From the NCBI GenBank assembly GCA_948470475.1, contig OX419338.1:18944030-19008029 (forward strand): a stretch of DNA of 64,000 nt. Direction: 5' to 3'. The notes under the pieces were generated by a model, which was not told where the DNA came from, made no database searches, and saw only the letters and a program-made list of their open reading frames with translations. Of the stretch, positions 12,501-21,472 are shown piece by piece; position 1 is the stretch's first letter; every line of letters begins with the position of its first letter. The translations under genes were made by a program, and so were the position numbers. Source of the stretch: Galaxea fascicularis. Taxonomy: Eukaryota; Cnidaria; Anthozoa; Scleractinia; Euphylliidae.

Positions 12501-12742
12501 AGAGAAATGTGCGAAACGCAGATTCTCGAGTTCTCGATTTGACGTCACAGCAGCCACTTGACCCATGCCCCCAAAACTCGGCCGTGGGGCCAAAATGGCG
12601 GCGTTTTAGCCCAATTTTACGAATTTCGGCATGGCGTAGAAAATTAAGGATTTAACCAAATCAAAAAATCTTTGCGCCAAAGTACTCCAAAAAACACGCC
12701 TCACTTTTATAGCGCAAAAAAATTTTTGGGTTTAGGTGCACT
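9537..12742. mobile_element. Non-autonomous 3.2 kb DNA transposon with TTAA target duplication
   Basis: Bounded by inverted repeats starting AGTGCACCTAAACCCAAA at both ends and staying similar for about 200 bp, to a shared TGACGTCAAATCGAGAA. TTAA flanks both ends (9533-9536 and 12743-12746). On the minus strand the helicase reads ..GDISDDLK at the right flank and resumes TQMKNKIPDD at the left, in frame once one TTAA is kept. TTAA is the hallmark of piggyBac and Kolobok superfamilies; no matching transposase remains inside, so the superfamily is open. The interior contains a G-run (10700-10712), a possible zinc-finger remnant (9978-10335) and otherwise AT-rich non-coding DNA. Confidence 0.9.
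9978..10335 (+). pseudogene. Possible P2X7-intracellular-domain-like zinc motif remnant, two exons
   Basis: From the ATG at 9978 an acidic peptide (MDVDPHADDPLADEEW..) runs to a stop; after a one-base shift it continues to ..EVSEW at a GTAAGC donor (10117). A TTTTAG acceptor (10284) leads into TGCAAGTGTAGCGATTGC, so the joined product reads EVSEWCKCSDCG. A W-C-x-C-x-x-C start is typical of the cysteine-rich domain shared with the P2X7 receptor tail, which is widespread in cnidarian transposon-associated genes. Too little follows to confirm it. It could be chance. Confidence 0.3.
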
Positions 12743-12746
12743 TTAA

Positions 12747-13905
12747 ATCATCAGAGATATCCCCTGCTACAATATCAATGGCTTTGACCTGAGCTTTATC
12801 TCCAACAGAAAGGTAATATAGTGCACTGTTGTGAGCATTAACTGAAGCATTAGTGGTAAATAGATGTGTCATATTCATAGGGTAACTTTCTTCCCCAGGT
12901 TTTACATTAATTCTTCTTTCTTTCAAAACGTCCAAATCAGCATCTGTATGGTTTCCCTCTCTCAAGCGATTAAGTAGTTCTGCAAATTGTCTGTCATCTT
13001 TTTGTCATTTCAAAGAGGGTGAAGTCTTGTGTCCAAATATTGCTAGCTAAAGCACTGTACCCAGATTTGGAATTTTCAAAGATCCACTTATCAAAAACTG
13101 GCTTTAACTGGAAAAGATCACCTACAGTAATCAGTGACACTCCACCAAATGGCTCCTTGGTACCCATAATTTGTTGCAACCTCAAATTCAAAAAGTTGAA
13201 CATACCACTTCCAACCATAGAGATTTCATCTATGAAAATTATTTTTAAATTTCTTAGTTGGGTCCTAATAGTATTTAGTCTATCACTATCCAGAACACAA
13301 TATTCAAAGCCTCTGTTGGCAGGTATCTTAAATGCAGAATGTAATGTATTTCCTTTTATATTGAAGGCTCCTTTACCAGTAGGGGCTGCTTTGACAACAT
13401 CTAGATTTTCACCTGGAATGCTATTCAGATATCTGATCAGAGCTTCATACAATGCATTAGTGACAGTCGATTTACCAACTCCTGCACCACCAGACAAAAA
13501 CAGCCTGAGAGGCTTGTCACTAGTCTTAACTGAGTGAAGGACATGATAAAAAAAATTGTGTTTGTCTCATTTAAAGATTGCACAACTTTACGATATTGCT
13601 CATCAGAAATCCGTCTGATAACAAGGTCTTCCTCATCATTGCTCCTTGGGAAAATACCCATATCATCAAGCAGATCATAGTGACTATGCTGCTGGTTTTT
13701 GCCAGGATCAAAGCAACCAAACAATTCACTAGGTTTACTTTTGTTTGCACAGTCTTGTTTATTTATGCGCTTTGCATTTGGTGTAATGTTGTCAAAGCTG
13801 TCATAGTCCCTATCATTGATATCATGCATTGCTTTATCTAGCATTTCTGAATGGTATTTCCTTAACCTGTTGAAAGCGTTCTTGGTAAGTTTGACAGTCC
13901 TTTAT
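12747..13905 (-). pseudogene. Helentron Pif1-like helicase, N-terminal and central part
   Basis: SF1B helicase core that unwinds the transposon strand. Visible motifs are Walker A (SGGAGVGKST), APTGKGAFNIKG, Walker B (IIFIDEISMVG) and motif III (TVGDLFQLKPV), in the open frame from 13497 to 12994. At about 13005 a one-base shift leads to DDRQFAELLNRLREGN and then the segment ending ..VAGDISDDL at 12750. Another shift near 13550 joins the upstream acidic linker (13844 to about 13560, with ISDEQYRKVVQSLNE). Upstream again, bases 13961 to 13880 read YYREQLMLYMPWRKEN, the conserved linker between Rep and helicase in Helitrons. Order and spacing are normal; the lesions are small indels. Confidence 0.85.
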
Positions 13906-14913
13906 TAAATCTGTGTTTTCCTTTCTCCATGGCATATAAAGCATAAGCTGCTCTCTATAATAGTTTTCTGGGTCTTATCTTCGTGATACCAGACAGATCG
14001 GATAATCTTAGGCTTTTTTCTTTTTACTAGTTTCATACCTCCTTTCAGTTTGTATTTATTTGATTGAAATTCAGACTCAGTAACATCAATGTTTGGATCA
14101 TCATCTGAATTCTCATGAAAACCGGTTTCTGGCACAAAGCCATCGATAGAATCTACTGTTTCCCTGTTACTAACCACATTATCATCCTTAACACAGTTAA
14201 ACCATGAAACAAAGTCAGCAAGGCACAAATTATCCAGCTGCTTTGGTCTCCTTTGATAGCGCTTTATGATGTTGTTAGATTCTCTGTCAGGTGAATTGTC
14301 GGGCAGCTCTTTTAGTTTATCCAATTTCTTTAACAAGAAAGTTCTTTCGTCTGGAGGTGAAGTGCTAATAAACTGAAACTCACAGGAGGCCCTTCTCATT
14401 GGCATTTGTAACACAAGATACACAGCCTCCTGAGCACTGATTTCAACTGCATTAAGAAATTTGTTTCCAATGTGTCTTACTCTATTTGTAATATTTTTAT
14501 TCCCAGATTTAGCTTCCTCTGATGTTTTTTCTAGAAGTCTGCTCATACCTCGCTGGCCCTTTGTAATATATGACAATATCTATGTAGCACATGCATAAGG
14601 ATCTAACACAAATTGTATGTCCATGTTAGCTCTCCAGGCTTTGAGTAAATCGGTGTTTTCACTATTTATCCTTATTTCTGATGGAGTTCGTTTCAACAAT
14701 GTGTCACGTTTTAAGGTGAATCTTACAGCTAAGATATAGTTTTCTTCAGTTCACTGCAACCTTTCTAAAAAATCCTCAAAAGAGACATCATTCCCATATT
14801 TCATGTTATCTAGAAGCTCTTTAATTTTTTCAGCATTTGCTTTTATATTGTTAGTTTGTTCTTCATCAAATGAAGACTGATCAAGGGGTTTTAAGATCAT
14901 TGTCCTTGGCATT
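13905..14913 (-). pseudogene. Helentron Rep, C-terminal part with catalytic-tyrosine region
   Basis: Second half of the rolling-circle (HUH/Y2) nuclease. After excision of the 9-bp-TSD element the frame begins PMPRTMILKPLD and runs through FEDFLERLQ, an in-frame TGA (14751-14753), [11 protein letters not shown], and [20 protein letters not shown]. At the position where Helitron Rep proteins carry the first of two tyrosines four residues apart the codon is TAG (14580-14582); the second tyrosine survives in LSYITKGQRGMSRLL (codon 14568-14570). The following ~220 residues contain YLVLQMPMRRASCEF and SPPDERTFLLKKLDK, typical of the Rep-helicase linker. The frame is open again from 14579 to 13905. 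Confidence 0.85.
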
Positions 14914-14922
14914 GGTGGCAAT

Positions 14923-16059
14923 CAGACGATGATCGAATAATATCCCATGATGTACCTCGTTTAGGCTTATATTATCACTGCGTACGTGACGTCATCATTT
15001 ATTCCATGCTCTCACGAAGAAACCATGCCGTGCATTCAGACTTGTCTGAATTCCGTGGCTTCTACTTTCAAGAGTACCGATTTAGTTTATTTTGACTGCG
15101 TTTCCAAGGAGAACTTTGCTGTTACAGTGAAGGGTTTTACTTGTGTTTCATTGGTCTGTCGTAAAGCACATATAAGCTATGTGGTAAGCATGGGCGAACG
15201 AAGAAGAGCTCTCATCCCTGCGGTTGTTACGAATTCGCTCGAGACTGCATCTTGATCTCTGGACTGACCAAGCCATCACTTTCATTTTCAAGAGGCACAT
15301 TTCCCGAAGAGAAGCTAAGGGGTTTTCTGATTTTTCTGTTGACAGCTCTTGTCCGCTTCTTAGCAGGTTTGTTCGGTGTTGTGCCGCTTTCTACATGACA
15401 TCTCTTTGAAGATGATGGTCCCATTGAGCTATTGAAATTTACGAAGTTAAACACTCCGTTATTAAGGCTAGTTATCACTGCTGAGCATTTTGCAGTTTTG
15501 GAAAGATTAATAACCAAAACACCTTCGAAAATAATCTTTCTGACTCTAAAAGATGACCAAGTGCGGGAATAAAGCGCCAAACGAACTGAGACAGACATCC
15601 ACATGCAACACTGGTATGTTACGAAATTTCAGTCAACTTCGATCGTTCAAAAGGTCATAAAAATGTGGGTACTTCTCGGTACTTCTTGGCCAAAACTCAC
15701 TATTATGTCTATATTCTCTGGCGTGATGCCCAAAAATGGAAGACATCAACATACTATGCAAAAAAAGCGAATATTCATGACCTTGTTACGGGTCAATGAA
15801 TGCTTTGTGATGCGAATAGTCACATAACACAATCAAAGACAAGAATATTACTGTAAGACTGCCCTCTTGAACACTTACAAATCATTATAATTGTGCCAAA
15901 GAATTAAGTAATGCACTTTTTTTACCTTTTACTACAATACAAATAAGAAATAGACCGCGGAGAAAACCACGTTATTTCACGCTGAAATCCATGATGACTT
16001 CAATGTTGCATCATGTACGTAGCAAATTGCATCATGGGATACTATTCGATCGTCGTCTG
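14923..16059. mobile_element. Non-autonomous 1.1 kb DNA transposon with 9-bp target duplication
   Basis: Ends are inverted ~30 bp repeats: CAGACGATGATCGAATAATA on the left and CAGACGACGATCGAATAGTA on the right in reverse complement, both continuing TCCCATGATG. They are flanked by a perfect GGTGGCAAT duplication (14914-14922 and 16060-16068). Removing the insert with one copy restores the Helentron Rep reading CRFNFPLPPMPRTM without any indel. Nine-base duplications are characteristic of Mutator-like elements, so that superfamily is the first guess, but there is no transposase to confirm it. Confidence 0.9.
15227..15424 (-). CDS. Small basic open frame inside the 9-bp-TSD transposon (65 aa)
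   Basis: From an ATG at 15424 the frame MGPSSSKRCHVESG.. runs to a TAA at 15227. It contains a lysine/arginine-rich stretch (KPAKKRTRAVNRKIRKP) resembling a nuclear localisation signal, then an acidic end. The same frame is open a further 60 codons upstream. I recognise no family. It may be the first exon of a lost transposase gene or a chance frame. Confidence 0.3.
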   Translation of the reverse strand: MGPSSSKRCHVESGTTPNKPAKKRTRAVNRKIRKPLSFSSGNVPLENESDGLVSPEIKMQSRANS

Positions 16060-16068
16060 GGTGGCAAT

Positions 16069-16879
16069 GGAAAGTTAAATCTGCATATCTTAAGACCTGC
16101 TTTCTTGCATGTTTTGGCATGCCTGTACATCTGTAAGTTGATAAGATCTTCAATTTCTGCTGAACTGTCTAGCTTCTGACAAGTGATGTATTTATCAACA
16201 AAGGTCACAATTTCTGCATTTAAATTTTGTTGATACTATGGTGCCATTTTTACCCAAAATAAACCTGAACGTGTGGGCTTCCTCTTCGCTGAAATTCTAC
16301 TCTGTAAAAATAATCAGCTATTTCTCCAATTGGCTGAACATGATTTTTGATAACATCACGAATAAACAACTGGACCATGTGTTCAAAATTTCTTGCACAA
16401 GTCAAAGGGTCTTTTTGTATGAAATCTGATTTTTGTTTCCAGGTCATTTGCTTTATTTCATCGTCACTGTAATCTTTTTTCTCAACAATTCTACCTTATA
16501 CTTTTAGCAGGTGCCTCCACTTGGTCTCAGCAGCTGAAAAAGAGCAAAACCATGTTGGATTTCCCAATTGACGGATCATAGCAAACAAGTCCTTTTTGCA
16601 CTTTTCAAAATGAGGTGGTGATCCTCTAAGATTTTTTAACACTCTGAAGCCTTCATCAAGGTGAAAAGGCTTATTAAGGCTGTCTTCAGACCTCAATTCA
16701 CCAGCTGTGTACTTTTTCCCCTTAGTCTTGCACTTTCTCAGAGATATGCAAGGAGTATCTTGAATTTGCTTGATTTGTAATTTTTTTAGCTTATAAAATA
16801 TGTTTGGGACTGAATTGGCTGCTCTTCTATCTTGACACCTTAACTCCCATTTGGCAACTGTACTGTAGGAAACTGGCAC
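16069..16879 (-). pseudogene. Helentron Helitron-N domain and Rep HUH motif region
   Basis: The N-terminal nuclease half reads GKKYTAGELRSEDSLNKPFH, a hallmark of Helitron-like N domains, through FRVLKNLRGSPPHFEKCKKD and LGNPTWFCSFSAAETKW (16879 to 16496). After a stop or shift comes FIQKDPLTCARNFEHMVQLF and then RRGSPHVQVYFG. Helitrons have H-hydrophobic-H at this site for metal binding. Here the second histidine codon is CAG (Gln, 16265-16267), so the HUH motif is lost. Two further frame changes follow before DLINLQMYRHAKTCKKAG, which joins across the 9-bp-TSD insert to the tyrosine region. Confidence 0.85.
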
Positions 16880-16947
16880 TTTTCTTTCATTGTTCTCACA
16901 TCTTTGTTTTCCACAGAATATTGAAGGAAATGACAGATATTCAGGGT

Positions 16948-17820
16948 CTATTCCATAAATACACCTAATGGTTTATTTCCTTCTCCTGGTGCAAAACTGA
17001 TAATTTTGTCTGCATTAGCTGCTATATCAGGTTCCTGTAATAATGTATCTGAAACCCCTGAAGGGCGTTCCTCAAATTCACACCAGTCATCAACATCATC
17101 ATCTCTTTCACTGCACACTGTGTTATCAGCATCACTAGAGGAAGATGTATTCACTGTGATATTATTGTTATTGTGTATATTAACATTTTCAGCCAATTCT
17201 GCCATTCCATTAGTTTGCAAATTCCCACTGGAAGGGTCTGAATCCTCAACAAATTCATTCCATTCATCACAGACATTTCACTGCAAGTTTATTTTATCAA
17301 GCCAAGCATTTTGCACTACGATGCCTTCTTTTTTGACCAAATCACTTGTTTCCACAAGATACTTGGCTGCATCTAATATTTTCTTAGGTCGAATATTCTG
17401 AAACTGATAATGATGTTTATAGCTGAGGCATCTATTAAGTTTTATTGGAATAGTCTGAGATTCTGTGATAGGCCTTGGCAAACATTGAACAGTAGAATTA
17501 ACATCGCTTGGAACATTGACAACGTTTCCATGAATAGATAATTGCCCACCTCTTGGTAATTCACAAATTTGCATGAAAGGGATACGTGGTGTCAAATTCA
17601 ATACCTCTGGCTTTTTAGGAAACATCATTTTGTTGGCTTTTGAACAACTGGGCAACTTGCCTTTTTTGATATTTGCATCACAACTACTACAAATCCATTC
17701 AGTATCTTCACCACTTTTGAGTCCAGTGATACACAACTTAACAATATCTTGTGACCATGCAACATACTTCTTCAAATCACATTTTACTACAGATGTCCTG
17801 TACCACAAGTGGTCACAAGA
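16948..17820 (-). pseudogene. Helentron pre-Rep region (DUF6570-like)
   Basis: Frame 17808 to 17278 contains WICSSCDANIKKGKLP (a CxxC pair), PFMQICELPRGGQLSIHGNV and IRPKKILDAAKYLV. These are conserved blocks upstream of the Rep in many Helitron proteins, usually annotated as DUF6570; function unknown. A second open part (17220 to 16948) is acidic and ends ISFAPGEGNKPLGVF, which leads directly into the Helitron-N domain. A short gap with a stop separates the two. Family recognition is from memory. Confidence 0.75.
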
Positions 17821-17989
17821 TGCACATATATATTTTGATGAAAGGAATTTATAATGGAAGCTACACCTTTATTACTTTTTGTCTGTATTTGTAACCCATT
17901 ACTGTCATCAGATATGGGCGCCGACATATTTTGTGCATTTTGAAATGATTCAGCAGCTTCAGCAGATTTATGTGAATTTCTAATTGTGT

Positions 17990-18500
17990 TTCTAAGTCTG
18001 CAATTCCTTCTTATTTCCCTTATGTGTTTTGGGTTCTCAGCTTTTCTTTTTTGAAAAGAACGCTTGTTGATTTCCCTTATGTGTTCTGGATTCTCTGCTT
18101 TTCGTTTCTGAAAAGACTGTTTGGCTAGCTGTCTTATGTGTTCTGTGTTTTCAGCTTTTCTTTTTAGCATCGACTGCTTGTTGATTTCTCTTATGTATTC
18201 TCGATTCTCTGCTTTTCTTTTCTGAAAAGACTGTTTGCCGAGTTGTCTTATGTGTTCTGTGTTTTCAGCTTTTCTTTTAGTATCGCCTGCTTGTTGATTT
18301 CTCTTATGTGCTCTGGATTCTCTGCTTTCCGTTTCTGGAAAGACTGCCTGTTAATTTCCCTTATGTGTTCTAGGTTCTCAGCTCTTTGTCGTTTAGAGAA
18401 CTGCCTATTGATTTGCCTTACATGATCTGCATTTGCCATTCTCCTTTTTGAAGCAGTTTTGTTCGTTTTGTCCGCTTCAATCTTCTTGTATCGATTTTCA
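17990..18500 (-). repeat. 57-bp coding tandem repeat (19-residue KRKAENPEHIREI units)
   Basis: About eight units with a measured period of 57 bp (for example TATGTGTTTTGG at 18021 and TATGTGTTCTGG at 18078) encode variants of SFQKRKAENPEHIREINK on the minus strand. The units are strongly basic and predicted helical. The array sits between the OTU domain and the DUF6570-like region of the Helentron, where similar RRxxxPEH-type repeats are known in Helitron proteins. The reading frame changes once, near 18170-18250. Exact copy number probably varies between element copies. Confidence 0.85.
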
Positions 18501-18635
18501 CACATTTTTTCTTCTCTTTATTTCTAAAATTTGGATCACTTCTTCTCTTTCTCATGTACTCTTTCATGTATGCTTTGTGTTTTTCTTTTTGTCAGTTATG
18601 TCTTTGCTACCAGTTAATGTCATATCAATTTTGTT

Positions 18636-19355
18636 CTAGTTTGATATTTGAGAAACTTGTTTCTGTGCAGTAGACACATAATGGGCTTCACCAATATGCC
18701 CAATGTAGATGCTGGCACATTCACCTGTCACAGATTGTACAATGGTAACAGGAGCAAATGTTGCTAGTGATTCAGCAATATGAATTCTTAAACTTAGACA
18801 GTTGGCTACTGCTTGGATAATAATTGCATCAGCCCATGTTCCCTCACATGACATATTGTTCAAATATTCTTGCCAAGAGTGGCCAGTATTACTTTCTATA
18901 AACTGTTTGGGGTTATGCAATAAATGGTGAATACCAAGGCTACGTACTTGATAATGATTGTTTGGAGTACCATACAGCTGATGTGATACAGCTTGAAAAA
19001 AGCAATCTCCACCACCCCCAACATCTAGTGGAATCCTGCCTAACTGAGATAATCTAGTTTCTAACAAAGAGACGGAATGTAGGGGTTGTTCTGGATTACT
19101 GCTCTGATCTAATGGTCCTGGATTTGTTTCTACATCTCCACTCAATGAAATAATTCTATTAGAAATGTATGTTTTCATCTGATGGTGCTGTGAGATTTTG
19201 AAAACACTGGCAACAACATATACACGAGACAAAGGAGGTCTTTTAGTTCTCTTCACATATGTATTACAAAAGCATGGTGGTCCTGGATTAGTTTCGACAT
19301 CATTACCAAGTCGTATTAGTTCAGGAATATAAAATCGATAAAGATAAATCTGCAT
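18636..19355 (-). CDS. Tandem 2A motifs followed by OTU cysteine protease (Helentron N-terminal product)
   Basis: A 239-residue open frame from the ATG at 19355. Residues 19-26 and 74-81 are both DVETNPGP, the full consensus of the 2A ribosome-skipping peptide, so translation could yield a 25-residue peptide, a 55-residue peptide and a downstream protein. Residues ~105-235 form an OTU fold: LDVGGGGDCFFQAVSHQLYG carries the nucleophile Cys118, GTWADAIIIQAVANCL is the conserved middle block, and GHIGEAHYVST supplies the catalytic histidine. OTU proteases cleave ubiquitin or polyproteins and are known in some Helitron-like elements. The frame ends at 18636, just before the 57-bp repeat array; whether it was once continuous with the Rep is unclear. 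Confidence 0.85.
   Translation of the reverse strand: MQIYLYRFYIPELIRLGNDVETNPGPPCFCNTYVKRTKRPPLSRVYVVASVFKISQHHQMKTYISNRIISLSGDVETNPGPLDQSSNPEQPLHSVSLLETRLSQLGRIPLDVGGGGDCFFQAVSHQLYGTPNNHYQVRSLGIHHLLHNPKQFIESNTGHSWQEYLNNMSCEGTWADAIIIQAVANCLSLRIHIAESLATFAPVTIVQSVTGECASIYIGHIGEAHYVSTAQKQVSQISN
19113..19136 (-). other. 2A ribosome-skipping motif 2
   Basis: Encodes a second perfect DVETNPGP at residues 74-81, preceded by NRIISLSG. It lies 55 residues after motif 1 and ~25 residues ahead of the OTU core. Both motifs keep an aliphatic upstream context (IRLGN and IISLSG), as active 2A peptides do. Confidence 0.9.
19278..19301 (-). other. 2A ribosome-skipping motif 1
   Basis: Encodes DVETNPGP at residues 19-26 of the OTU frame, preceded by ELIRLGN. 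The Gly-Pro pair (residues 25/26) is where skipping would occur. Only 18 residues lie upstream, so the released N-terminal product would be tiny; the MQIYLYRFYIPELI start is hydrophobic, reminiscent of 2A regions that double as signal sequences. Confidence 0.9.
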
Positions 19356-20342
19356 AAGCCATAGGTGATTCCACTACATCATCTTCAAACGACTGACAAC
19401 TAATTTTCAGACAGGCAAATATATTGCTTCAAGATAAAACAAAAGCAGCAATGACCACCAAAATTTTCCTTTGAAGCAATCTCGATATCCTCTAGAAGTT
19501 AAATAAATTTTATGCATTCCAACAGCAACTCTATATTGTGCTAAACTATTTCCCATTTTGACAAACCTTACTCACCAACGCTATCACTATTCTTCAGTTT
19601 CTTGCTACAGCAAATCCAGCTCAACGAAACTCAAATTCACTGCGGTTCACTTCAATTCCAATTAAATTCACTTTCAGTTCTACAAAGCTTTATATTCAAC
19701 AGATTCAACTTTGATAGACTTGGAACCTTGGAATAACTTGGAATGTGAGTTTGTCTTGGAAAGTCGAATCCACAGCGAACTGAAATTCGTTGCACGGATG
19801 ATTCGACAGTGGTTTTGTTGTGTATATGAGTGTTTCCTATTAATTATTTTATCAGAAAAAACGACAGAAAACATCAACGTCTTACCTGAAAGTCGTAAAC
19901 TCCTCTCCTGCCGTCGCTGAATAAAAATGGCTGATCTACGGTGTGCTTTGTCATGTGACTTCAGACGAACATTTTCCATATCAAGACCGAGCATATCCCA
20001 CTACAAAATACCTGTGACACAAGTTTATCGTGAATTCAAAAGATATTTGGAACACTGTTCTTCTACGACTTTTAAGTCTTTAATTTCATAATTCGATGGA
20101 AAATTCAGAACGTCCCCTAAAATAATGAAATAAGAGCATAGGGTAGGATTCGCACTTGGGACACGTGTGCTTAGCACTTCCGTTCCAGAACGTTCGTACA
20201 CCAATTCGGCCGTCCGAACGAAAGCCGAAATTTAACAGCCCATTGATCGAGTGAACGAGTGATCGAGTGAGCACCTGAAGTCCCCCTCACTATACCTCAT
20301 TGAGACTTCGTCATCAATGAGGTAAAAATGTAAAACGAAAGT
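19356..20342. other. Upstream flank of the Helentron; no gene recognised
   Basis: Presumably contains the Helentron 5' end and promoter, but no unambiguous terminus was found. The stretch at 19620-19760 is rich in degenerate TTCAATT / GAAACTCAAATTC repeats. No RNA gene seen. Confidence 0.4.
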
Positions 20343-21469
20343 ATGGATATTGAGGAAAACTTTGCTGTTGTTGCTGCCTGTTTGGGTATTGCTAAATGAA
20401 GAATGAAGAAGGAAGAACGTGTCAAAAACGATTGTGGGTGAAACCATGGATCGCAAATCGCGAGGGTGAAGGCTCATACCATAAGCTCATGAAAGAACTG
20501 GAACAAGATCCAGAGCATCACAAGAACTATATGAGGATGAATCTTTCTACCTTTGAAGAGCTGGCCACAAAATTGGAGCCTCCAATAAATAAATGAGACT
20601 CACAAATGCAAAATGCTATCTCTCCACGAGAACAATTAGCCGTCACTCTTCAGTTTCTGGCGACGGGCAGCTCTTACACCAATCTACAGTATCAATTCCG
20701 AATTAACAAGGGAACCATCTGCCAAATTATTCCTCGAGTATGTGAAGCAATATCTGAAACACTGTCGTACAAGTACCTTAAATGCCCAGACAGTGCCCGA
20801 GAATGGGAAGATATTACCCTGGAATTTTGGACAAAGTGGCAGCTTCCAAATTGCTTGGGTGCAATAGATGGGAAACATGTACGCATTTTACACCCTACTG
20901 GATCTGGATCGGACTATTTTAACTACAAGGGGTTCTTCAGCATCGTTTTGTTGGCTATTGTCGGGGCGAAGTCAGAGTTTATATTGGCAGATGTTGGATG
21001 CCAGGGCAGGATAAGCGATGGGGGTGTGCTCACAAATACTGACTTCTTTAAAGCTCTTGAATGAAAGAAGCTGAATATTCCTCAGCCCACAGGACTTCCC
21101 CATGATGATGTAAACTATCAGGATTGGAGACCCATTATTTCTTACTATTTTGTTGGAGACGATGCATTTAGTTTGTCCGAGCATCTAATGAAGCCATACC
21201 CAAACAGAGGTCAAACTGAATTACAGCAAATTTTTAATTGCCAGATTTCAAGAGAATGCAGAGTGAGCGAGAATGCCTTTGGTATCTTGAGTTCTAAGTT
21301 TAGAGTGTTCCTTTCAATTCTTTGTGTTAAACCAGAGAATGCCAACATCATCGTTCACGCAGCATTAGCTTTACACAACTACCTCCTCTGCAAATGCCCC
21401 AACATATACACTCCTCCTGGTTCTGTGGACACACAAAATGGTGAAGGTGACATCATTGATGGAGAGTAG
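20343..21469 (+). pseudogene. PIF/Harbinger transposase (HARBI1-like), broken
   Basis: DDE transposase that would excise and reinsert a Harbinger element. The frame starts MDIEENFAVVAACLGIAK at 20343, meets a TGA, and shifts into KKRLW-type sequence ending KRLWVKPWIAN at about 20445. It then runs in one frame to 21469 with only two TGA codons (20594-20596 and 21062-21064). Blocks visible are SPREQLAVTLQFLATG, the first catalytic Asp in LGAIDGKHV, the second in FILADVGCQGRISDGG, and the Glu region CRVSENAFGILSSKF followed by AALALHNYL. Family order and length are normal. No partner SANT gene or terminal repeats were found beside it. Confidence 0.88.
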
Positions 21470-21472
21470 TGG

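Larger units (their letters stand above)
8277..19355 (-). mobile_element. Helentron-type Helitron, split by two DNA transposons
   Basis: One minus-strand coding series runs from 19355 to 8277. In order it gives tandem 2A motifs, OTU protease, basic 19-residue repeats, a Helitron N-terminal region, HUH Rep, Pif1-like helicase and an apurinic-type endonuclease. Replacement by rolling-circle nuclease and helicase, with a C-terminal EEP endonuclease, is the defining layout of Helentrons, which transpose through a single-stranded intermediate. Two insertions (14923-16059 and 9537-12742) interrupt the Rep and helicase. The copy is dead: multiple frameshifts, a stop at one catalytic tyrosine and a substituted HUH histidine. 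True element ends were not identified; the coding limits are given. Confidence 0.85.

Noticed and set aside
13019..13537. 172-residue plus-strand frame
   Set aside because: Antisense shadow of the Helentron helicase Walker A/B region.
20086..20274. Possible tRNA-like segment (GGGTAGGATTCGCACTTGGG)
   Set aside because: B-box-like bases are present, but no plausible acceptor stem or cloverleaf could be formed by eye.
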